Source: Ampelomyces quisqualis (lineage: Eukaryota; Ascomycota; Dothideomycetes; Pleosporales; Phaeosphaeriaceae). From it: DNA of 64,000 nucleotides. Shown here piece by piece: positions 56,463 through 64,000 of this stretch. How positions within the stretch are numbered: the first letter of the stretch is position 1; each line of letters begins with the position of its first letter. The notes below the pieces were generated by a model. It did no database searches and was not told the DNA's origin. It saw only the letters and a list, made by a program, of their open reading frames with translations. Position numbers and translations under genes: made by a program. Location: the NCBI GenBank assembly GCA_018398575.1, contig JAGTXZ010000020.1:992001-1056000 (forward strand), read 5' to 3'.

Positions 56463-57261
56463 CTTTTGCGCCGTTCCAAACGCGACCAATGTTTGCGTAA
56501 CGCGACAATTCGTATACGTCGCAGTATCGCTTGGTTACAATGTCATGGAGAAATGCAGGAATAAATGCAGGAATAAATGCAGGAGTAAACGCAGGAGTAA
56601 ATGCAGGAGTAGATGCAAGGAGTAAGGATTATCAACTGCAAAGCGATTCTTGAGCACAATCTCCACGGCCCGTATATTGCTGCAGTATGCGGAATGGAAG
56701 GTCGGAGACTCTATGTCTGGTTAGTGCACGTGGACAGAAGTTCTTGGCCCAATACAAGGAGGAGCAACGCATTGAACAGTTCGCAGGCCTACCTTGAACG
56801 GGCAAAGGCTTAAGAAACTGCAGATGGGAGACTCGCACGATGGGAGCGAGGGGACTACATGAAGACTAACAGATGGCTGTGACGTTGGTCCATCATGTGC
56901 TTTCACGTGAAAATCGGCAGACCTGCCGCCACTCCGCACACACCCGTCTCCTCAACACTTTTGGTGATTGTTACATGGTTCTCATTGTCAGTAGCTATTG
57001 GAACTTTCCCCCTAGAGATCTCGCCTTTACACAAAGCTTGTAAACTCAAACAGATGCTGTTTCGGCAGACCGTGGGCCGTCGGAAACAGCTTCTGGAATC
57101 GTGGCCGCGGAAAATCCTTTTGTGCATCTATCCTCACATGCCCCCCGACTCCTGCTGGAAATGCTCAAGAACGCAAATGCACAGAACCTTGCCGTCTCGC
57201 AGTCGTGTCGTCGTCACAGCGACTCGTCTGTCCGCAGGCAAGTGTATTGTTGATTGCGTGT
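56463..57261. other. intergenic region with INSIG promoter
   Basis: No gene is supported. Besides the minisatellite at 56,552-56,625 it shows no structure I can name. Confidence 0.5.
56552..56625. repeat. 12-bp minisatellite, about six units
   Basis: 'aatgcaggaata' style units repeat with a 12-bp period; variants change 'gaataa' to 'gagtaa' and 'aatgc' to 'aacgc'. It lies ~90 bp upstream of the INSIG start, so probably in the leader or core promoter. Confidence 0.85.
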
Positions 57262-58914
57262 TCAATCGACAATTGGCTCTAGAATATTTCCGCTGCATTA
57301 TGTTAGCAACAAGCTGTAGCTTAGAAAGGTGTGCTACTTACGCCACGATGTTAGCCCATCCAATGAGTCGCCAATGCTTCTCGATACGTCTTGAAAGAGC
57401 GACCTTCTCGCCGATCTCCGTGCATGCAGGCGATGTGAGCGACAGACGGGCGGCATCAGCCTTCACGGCAATGACCTTGGCGCCTGTGGCGGTTGAGCCA
57501 ATGTTGACCATCTAGTTGCGAGTCAGTTCATTCTTGAGGACACACAGCTTCATGACATACCAGGACTTCGTTCTTTGTGAGTTTGGCGACCTTGGCTTGC
57601 TTTCCATCCGCAGTCTTCACACCGAGCAATCTTCGGAGGAGGAAATAGTTGACCTCGAGCTCAGTGTAGATGTTAGGAAGATGTCCACGGAGACCGAGGA
57701 CGAAACCGACAAGACGATCGGCACGGCAAAGTGTAGGGTCGACGCGTGTTCCAACACCAATCAAGCCTCCGGGCACGGCGAACTTCAGGTCGTTGTGCTC
57801 TGCAAAGAGAGACACTACTCTTGAGAAGATGGGCTTGCACTGAATTTTGCCTGCGCTGTCCTTGGACACGATACCAGGCCTGATCTCGATCTCATCGCCG
57901 AGCTTGAGTACACCAGTTAGAATACTGCCTCCAGCGACACCACCCTTCAGCTCGTCAATTTCGGCACCAGGCTTGTTGACGTCGAATGATCGAATGACAA
58001 TCATGTGTGGTTTCGCTGAGAAGTCTCGTACGGGGACGGGAATTTTACTAATAAGATGCTCGTTGATTGAGTCAATGTTGAATTTCAGCTGGGCAGAAAT
58101 GGGGATAATGGGGGAGCCGTCGGCGACTGTGCCACGAATGAACTTGAGAATCGAATCGTAGTGCGAAGCAGCGCTGTCTTCTCGCATCAGATCGACCTTG
58201 TTCTGAAGGATGATAATGTGGTTCAGCTTCATGATCTCGATAGCGGCAAGATGCTCGCTTGTCTGCGGCTGCGGGCAAGTCTCGTTGCCAGCAATAAGCA
58301 GAAGCGCAGCGTCCATGACGGCGGCACCTGACAACATCGTGCTCATGAGAATGTCGTGGCCAGGGCAGTCAACGAACGAGACGTGGCGCTTCAGCCTGTA
58401 TTTGCCTCCACAGCCATCGCGCTCGCACGGCGGGTCAACCTCCTTCTCGCTCTTGAACGACCGGTAGCATGTTGGGCGCGGGCACTCGGGGTTGTCGCAC
58501 TGGTAGATTTTGGCGTTGGCGTACCCGAGCTTGATGGTGATATTTCGCTCGAGTTCGTTCTTGAAACGGACAGTCTGCACACCCGAAATGGCCTTGACTA
58601 CCGTACTTTTGCCGTGGGCGACGTGACCAATTGTTCCAATGTTGATTGTGGCTTGGCGGGAGATGATCTCAGGTGAGATTGGGGAGAGCTTCGAGAAGTC
58701 CACCGTGCTTGGTTCCGGTTGCTCTCTTGAACACACGTTAGCTTTCTAGCAGCTGTCGCGTGCGGTTGGAGCCTTACGGAAGTTCTGGACGCTCGACGGG
58801 CGGGAGAACTTCTCTCGCCTTCTTCAGTGCCGGCTTTGGCTTCGTCTCCTCAATCTCTTCCTGCTCAGAAGCGCTCTCGTCATCGCGGTGATCGTGGTCG
58901 GACTCGGACTCCAT
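57262..58914 (-). CDS. GCD11: translation initiation factor eIF2 gamma subunit, 500 aa
   Basis: Four exons on the minus strand: 58,778-58,914, 57,561-58,725, 57,342-57,511 and 57,262-57,292. Introns are 49-52 bp and each join restores frame; the last exon encodes only the end of the protein (GNILEPIVD). The acidic N-terminus (MESESDHDHRDDESA) is followed by the GTPase core: G1 GHVAHGKST, G3 DCPGHD, G4 NKVD, plus the Cys cluster CDNPECPRPTCYRSF/CERDGCGG unique to aIF2/eIF2 gamma. Domains II and III follow with GTRVDPTLCRADRLVG. eIF2 gamma binds GTP and initiator Met-tRNA. Length is slightly below S. cerevisiae Gcd11 (527). Confidence 0.94.
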
Positions 58915-60515
58915 GCTGGGTGGTTGTTCGGATTCGACGTTTGTATGCGGTTAGATGACCTCGTGAGCGAATATGGGGATGGTGCGGATGTCGTCGTGGT
59001 GACAGGGGGAAATCAGGCGTGGGCTAAGTTCGGAGATCGAATCCCACACCAGCGCAAAATGGCGGCCTTGACTCAGGAAACTGCTTCGCGGGGCAGTTGC
59101 GATGCACGGCCATCGGCGTTACAGATCCGCCGGTGCCCAATAAAACTTTCGCCGCGCGCGTCCTGCCTTCTCCTTCATTATTGAACAACGCAAATTTTCA
59201 ACACTCACTATAAAGCATTTTCTATGGAGAGACCCGTCGCCCATGTGGCGGTGTGAGGTTTCCATGAGAAAGAAAACCGTCTGTGACGTGGAGACGATAT
59301 ACCAGCGGAAGATCTTGGGTGCGGTTTCTTCGGCTCTCGAGCAATGGAAGAGAGCGCAATGATCAGTCGTACATATCATAACAACAGTCAACCCTGCTCC
59401 ACACCGTATGGAGGAACTGTACATAGAACTACAAGAGCGTACATGATCAACTCATGTCCTGCGAGGGCTGCGATCAGTCACGCCGATGATGATGGCTGCG
59501 TGTCGCTCATACCCAGTGTTGTCAAGCAAGTTCAATTTAAACCCGACTCAAACTAATGCGCAACGCGCATTGCTGATCGCAGGCCAATCAGTAGGAACAG
59601 GTCAAACACAGGGTGCTAAGTTGTACTGGAAGCCGCTGCTGCTCGATTTTACCCCCTGGTAGAATTAGCTATGAATAGCTCATCGCTACTTTCGTTTGCT
59701 CAACGTCAGTCTCAAATTGGAGGATGGGCAGTTGTAGCCAAGGTTCCGAGGCTCTGGTATGCCAAATGAGATCGGGTGGAAAGCGTCCGTCCTCGCAAGT
59801 AAATACCAGGGAGGAGGAATATGTACACGAAACACATCTGTACTCTAGGGCCACGAAGATAGAAATGCTGTGACACTTCAGGCCTACATACTTCTCGGGC
59901 ATGTCCTTGGAACTGTAAGCTCAAGTACACGTGTGCCGATACATCTACTTCCTCTGAGAACTGGAGTACAAAGGATCAGGTACGCGCAAAGATGAGTGTG
60001 CTGTAACCGAAGATGACACACAAAGGTAGTGAGATCCGACGCTGATGTCGCTAAAGCTCATTCGATGTTATATCAGACCAATATCATAAAAGCGACTACT
60101 TATTGGTTCAATGTCGGCTAGGCTTAGTGTCTTCTTATTTGTCTCCATGTCTTGTTAGGGTCTTGCATATGATCCCTCGACGGGTCCATCTTTGAGACTG
60201 CCAGAGATGCTTGACGATTTCAAGGAGATTTACTGAATCTTGTACCTGTACAGACGAAGTAGTATCTACCGTCTATGATGTAGCGATTCTTCTTTCCTGA
60301 TGTGTTATCTGCGGCATAGGCCCACACGCTATTGGTGCTTCCACACTGCACGCAAAAAATCTCACCTAATGATGAGTATGCAGCTCGTTCGTTGCGGGGC
60401 TCTGGATAACTTTATCGACAGACTTCGTCTCCCCCTCAGATCCGACATCGGTTTTGGCAGAGTATCATTTTTGGTTAATTTTGGGATTCATCACAAATCA
60501 ATTGAAAACAATCAC
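58915..60515. other. long intergenic region, no gene seen
   Basis: This 1.6-kb stretch upstream of eIF2 gamma carries only short frames on both strands without recognisable domains or splice joins. Confidence 0.45.
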
Positions 60516-60518
60516 CAC

Positions 60519-60620
60519 GGTGGTATGGTCTAGTGGTATGACGTCGCGTTGTGGTTGGCGGACTCTACGAGTCTAGATCTGCGATCCGCGCCAGCCTGGG
60601 TTCGAGTACGTTCCCATTCA
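60519..60620 (+). tRNA. tRNA-like sequence, possibly intron-containing and degenerate (His GTG-like)
   Basis: A-box-like 'tggtctagtggtatga' (60,526-60,541) and B-box 'ggttcgagt' (60,599-60,607) are ~60 bp apart. A possible anticodon stem tcgcg/tgcga encloses 'ttgtgg', with GTG in the anticodon place and ~25 nt of intron. The 3' half of the T stem is wrong unless a 4-5 nt insertion after the loop is removed, and the acceptor stem does not close well. It may be a pseudo-tRNA. Confidence 0.35.
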
Positions 60621-61191
60621 CATTGAGCGGTCCTGAGACATTCCTAACATGTCTGCAGTTCCCAGTACCGCCAAGCGTCAAGATGTGTTTTTGCCATATC
60701 TCCTTTGTTTTTGGTCACCGCTTTGAGCATCACGGTTAGCATGGCTACATACTTCCACGGGCGGAATATGGAGGATATACATCGCCGCGGTGTTTACTAC
60801 AACATAACCTCAAGTATAGCCTCAGGTCAGCACAGGGGGCGGGTAGGGTCCATCTGTTCCAAGAACATTGGCTAATGAACTACCTTTTTACACACAGCAA
60901 AACTAGCCTGAACAAACTCAGCGCGCGTTGAGTGTTTTCGTCATTGCTATCTCATTAAGATCCTTGACCAGCTCAAGCTATACTATGTAAGCCTCTCACA
61001 ACGTCCGGCTTCTGTCTAAAGTCAGCGCGAATCCCGCCATAGACTTGAGCGTCTTCGCATACATTTTGCCGTAGAAATCCAGACGAAGCCTACAGTTGTG
61101 GCATGGCTCAGCACGAGCACTCCTCGTGCGGCTCTTGTGGGTATCATGTCCCCTTGCTTCGGGTTCCTTTTGTTCTTGCTGGAAAATCCCT
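60621..61191. other. intergenic region, no gene seen
   Basis: No second RRM or other continuation of the adjacent U2B''-like gene was found here on the minus strand, and no other gene. Confidence 0.45.
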
Positions 61192-61858
61192 TCAATCCGA
61201 GTCTTCGTCACTGACGTCCATCTCCATCTCAGCATCCTCGTCGTCTTCCTCTTCGTCATCGCGTGCCCTCTTCTGTCCCTTTGCAGCGTCTGGCGCGTTG
61301 GCGGGTACCGCTTTGGCCGGGGCAGTGCCAAACCCTGCAGCCTGTGCTGCTGTTTGTTCTGGCTCCCTCTCTCGTTCGGGTTCCGGCATTTTGTACGAGC
61401 CATCGAGCTTTGCGATCGTGTCCGACTTTGTTTTCGCGTATGCGATTTGCTGTCATGGCTTTAGCATTGGATCTGCGAAGATCGGAAATCTCCTACGCAC
61501 CATGTCCTTTCCAAAAAACATAAAGCCTTGTAGTGCGCGCATAGCCTGTGTTGAAGCATCGAGGTCGCGGAAGACAACGTGGGCCTGTCCGCGCATCTTC
61601 GAGGTCTTCATGACCACGACATCCAGAATTACGCCATACGTCGCAAACAACATGTACAGATTACGCTTCAGATCTTCTTTGGGGAGCCTATCAGGTAGCC
61701 CACGGACATAGAGGCTGCATGCGATTAGCGACCCTGTATGTCACGGAATGTTGGCTTGGAGGCGTACGGTGCAGGGAACGAGTGACTTACGTTCTGTTTG
61801 GTGGAGTCTCCTTTGAAATGGCGACAGTGCCAGGAGCACCTCGGGTAGAGGAAGCCAT
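61192..61858 (-). CDS. MSL1: U2 snRNP B''/U1A-type RRM protein (Msl1-like), 179 aa
   Basis: Three exons on the minus strand: 61,791-61,858, 61,501-61,714 and 61,192-61,449. Introns are 76 bp (GTAAGT...GCATGCAG) and 51 bp (GTGCGT...GACAG). The joined protein opens MASSTRGAPG and has one RRM: RNP2 TLYVRGLP, then the U1A/U2B'' signature LKRNLYMLFATYGVILDV, RNP1 RGQAHVVF, then ALQGFMFFGKDMQIAYAK. A PERERE linker and a highly acidic EEEDDEDAEMEMDVSDEDSD tail end it. U2B'' binds U2 snRNA stem-loop IV with Lea1/U2A'. Metazoan and many fungal relatives have a second RRM; none is found downstream. It is divergent from KIN28. Confidence 0.85.
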
Positions 61859-62197
61859 ACTTATGCGGAGAATTGTTCCAGTGTTGGAAGCGTCAGTGGT
61901 GACCGAGCTCCCCGCAAAAGTTCAGGAAGCTCACGCTAAAACATCGGGGCCGTGCATTCGTCGGCGCATTGTTCACGGAGACATGCACTTCGGCGTTCAC
62001 TCACCATCAATGTAGCGGCAAAAAGGGGACTTGGGGACTTTATACATGTCCTTCTGGCGATCATGAACCATAGACCAACGGCGCAACCCGACCAGCTGTT
62101 CGCTACAGTCTTTACTTGCGCCTCACCTTGAAAGCTGTGGATCAACATCACGCAGCAAGCACACTTCCACCTTACCACCACAAATCACGATACCACC
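61859..62197. promoter_or_regulatory. bidirectional promoter region between U2B'' and KIN28
   Basis: The start codons are 339 bp apart and divergent. No specific binding site is claimed. Confidence 0.5.
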
Positions 62198-63460
62198 ATG
62201 GCGGCCTCCCCCATAGCGCTCAGCCCAAGGCCTAATCCGCCAGGGACTCGAGTCGTCCCAAACGCTGCGAAGACCAAAGCCCTCGCCATCCTCAACTCGA
62301 GCAACAAAGCCGCGCGCTCACCCCCTGCAGCGCCCGCGGCGAGCTCGGCGAACGATGGGAGCCTCGATCTATCCGAACAGATGAATGACGAGGTGCGACA
62401 GCGCTTCGTCAGCGGGAAGAAGCTCGGAGAAGGAACCTACGCCAACGTCTACGCAGGCCACTACCGAGACGATCCCACCGCGCTCGTCGCCATCAAGAAG
62501 ATCAAGTTCGTCGCCGAGTTCAAGGACGGCATAGCCATGGACGCGATTCGCGAGATCAAGTTCCTGTCCGAACTCTCTCACCCGAACATCATCAAGCTGC
62601 ACGCCGTCTTCTCGACCAAAGACCAGAACCTCTCCCTGGTCCTCGAACACCTCCCGCTCGGCGACCTCGAAGGCATGTGGAAAGACAGGAGCGTAACATA
62701 CTCTGGCGCGGACATCAAAGCTTGGTCGAACATGCTCATTCAAGCCGTCTGGTTCTGCCACGAAAACTACGTCTTGCACCGCGATATCAAAGGCAACAAC
62801 CTACTCATCGCCGCCGACGGCACCATCAAACTCGCCGATTTCGGTCTCGCCCGCTCGTTCGCCGATCCCGGACGGCCCATGACATCAGCTGTAATTACGC
62901 GCTTCTACCGACCCCTCGAGCTTCTCTACGGATGCTACCACTACGGCGGCGCAGTCGACATGTGGAGCGTAGCCTGCGTGATCTGCGAACTCGCCGTGCG
63001 CAACTTCTTCCTCGCGGGCATGACCGACCTAGGGCAAGTGTCTGAAATCTGCAACGTCTTCGGCACGCCCACCGACGAGGTCTGGCCCGGCGTGTCTTCG
63101 CTACGCTACTACGTTGCGCCCGAACAACAACCAGGCCAAGCCAAAGGCAGCATTGCCCCGCGAATGGGCAAGCCCTTGTCCTGGTGGCGCAGCTCCTTTC
63201 CCCTCCTAGGCGAAGATGGCATCGATCTAATACGCAACATCATGGTCCTCGACCCAAGCAAAAGACTGACAGCACGCCAGGCCCTCGAACATCGCTACTG
63301 GACAAGCATGCCAAGACCTACGAGGAAGGAAAATCTACCAAAACAAGGTGGCGGGGAATTCAAGCTCGGCGAAGACCTCAAGAGGAAAGGTGGCGAGACC
63401 CCCGCGAATGGCCGCGCAGATAAGGTGGCGAGGAAGTTGGACTTTGGCGCCATGGCCTGA
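62198..63460 (+). CDS. KIN28: Kin28/CDK7 cyclin-dependent kinase of TFIIH, 420 aa
   Basis: A single exon with ATG in a good context (caccATGg). A ~65-residue Ala/Pro-rich N-terminus precedes the kinase domain: glycine loop GKKLGEGTYANVY, AIKKIKF, a PSTAIRE-equivalent helix AMDAIREIKFLSEL, catalytic loop HRDIKGNN, DFGLARSF, T-loop Thr in MTSAVIT, then RFYRPLELLYG. NFFLAGMTDLGQVSEICNVFGTPT is characteristic of Kin28/CDK7. The kinase phosphorylates the RNA polymerase II C-terminal domain within TFIIH. The APE-region is unusual: most CDKs have WYRAPE or WYRPPE, and this has FYRPLE. A basic C-terminal tail ends DKVARKLDFGAMA. Confidence 0.9.
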   Translation: MAASPIALSPRPNPPGTRVVPNAAKTKALAILNSSNKAARSPPAAPAASSANDGSLDLSEQMNDEVRQRFVSGKKLGEGTYANVYAGHYRDDPTALVAIKKIKFVAEFKDGIAMDAIREIKFLSELSHPNIIKLHAVFSTKDQNLSLVLEHLPLGDLEGMWKDRSVTYSGADIKAWSNMLIQAVWFCHENYVLHRDIKGNNLLIAADGTIKLADFGLARSFADPGRPMTSAVITRFYRPLELLYGCYHYGGAVDMWSVACVICELAVRNFFLAGMTDLGQVSEICNVFGTPTDEVWPGVSSLRYYVAPEQQPGQAKGSIAPRMGKPLSWWRSSFPLLGEDGIDLIRNIMVLDPSKRLTARQALEHRYWTSMPRPTRKENLPKQGGGEFKLGEDLKRKGGETPANGRADKVARKLDFGAMA

Positions 63461-64000
63461 GCGTGAAGTGATGCTCCTCGTCCGCCCCGGGCGTGACCCC
63501 TCCGAAACACACACGCGGGAAAACGCAAATTCGGGATTCTTTTTTTTTTGCATGGCGTGGTGTTGCGGCATTGTGCGCGTCTGGCATAGGCCTGCATGGA
63601 GCCTAGAGTGAACCGCCCTGTATTTCCCCGTGTTGGCAGTCTGTATCGTGTTGTACCCTTGCCATTCGGTATCATGGAGTCTGGACCACCGAAAATCGAT
63701 GCTGCAAGGCCCCCGGCTCCAAAATGGGAGCTGCGAACGGACTCTTGTCATTGATTTTCCGTCGTGATCTCGAGCTGCCTACTCAATGGAGAAAAATGTA
63801 GTCCAGGATTAACAATGTTTTCTTCGTGGTAGGATGCCCATTGCTTGTGTCCATATGCAAGGTGATGGTCACGGTGAAGCGTTCTCGAGAGCATGAGCAT
63901 GGTTTAGAAGTTGGTGTACGAACGCCTTCAACCAAGGGTCCGTATCCGCTAGTTGTATTCATCATACTAGGCAAAAAAGGCATGACCCCAAGTCTCTAAA
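63461..64000. other. 3' flank of KIN28, no gene seen
   Basis: Contains a short T homopolymer at 63,539-63,550 and no supported coding frame up to the window end. Confidence 0.5.

Noticed and set aside
56895..57515. 206-codon plus-strand frame
   Set aside because: It runs antisense through the last exons of eIF2 gamma, whose splice joins and protein end are convincing.
61096..61711. Plus-strand frames of 122 and 202 codons
   Set aside because: They mirror the acidic tail and RRM of the minus-strand U2B'' gene.

Overview
The window looks like a filamentous ascomycete chromosome, most likely a dothideomycete (Pleosporales type). The genes have 46-76 bp GT-AG introns with CTAAC/CTGAC-type branch points, and the proteins are fungal (KipA-type kinesin, Ire1, INSIG, Coq10, Kin28). 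The first 24 kb is AT-rich DNA damaged by repeat-induced point mutation (RIP). The species call is inference; the compartment structure is directly visible.

Positions 1-~23,900 hold no intact gene. They are a mosaic of decayed mobile elements: a minus-strand Ty1/copia element with its LTR (1-3,210), a minus-strand Cys/coiled-coil ORF relic (~4,000-4,420), five copies of a 147-bp satellite (4,978-5,712), a Plavaka/CACTA-like transposase relic (~6,900-9,060), a chromovirus-type Gypsy element with gag, protease, RT, RNase H and integrase (~9,930-15,180), two unassigned relics (15,300-19,640), a second Gypsy gag relic on the minus strand (20,640-22,600), a 530-bp palindrome (22,706-23,233) and a further copy of the copia LTR (23,240-23,465). 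Two copies of a fold-back module (9,072-9,918 and 19,640-20,617) lie in opposite orientation and bracket 10 kb. Stops in the relics are almost all TAA/TAG, as expected from CpA to TpA change.

At ~23,900 base composition switches abruptly and an ordinary gene block starts about 200 bp later. In order: an uncharacterised fungal membrane protein (24,120-26,123), kinesin-7 KipA/Kip2 (27,508-30,419), a GT23-like type II membrane fucosyltransferase homologue (31,991-33,946), Sad1/USP39 (minus) divergent from CCT2 (plus), Ire1 (38,709-42,260), a Trm140/METTL2-type tRNA m3C methyltransferase (minus) divergent from Coq10, a 174-residue unrecognised protein (minus), and Cdc6/Cdc18 with two MCB boxes upstream.

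A second, smaller accessory patch lies at 49.3-55 kb: an 'LRDxVYHxLW' family gene, a frameshifted relative of it, an ankyrin-repeat relic, a short RIP-like AT-rich strip and a cytochrome P450-like gene whose heme-ligand position reads His in my alignment. Core genes then resume: INSIG homologue, eIF2 gamma (both minus), a tRNA-like sequence, U2B''/Msl1 (minus) and Kin28/CDK7 (plus). The core genes serve unrelated housekeeping roles (splicing, folding, translation, DNA replication, transcription, ER homeostasis). Ire1 and INSIG both act at the ER membrane but lie 13 kb apart with no sign of co-regulation. No convincing new multi-gene system is visible; the most unusual items are the repeat architecture on the left and the P450-like protein.
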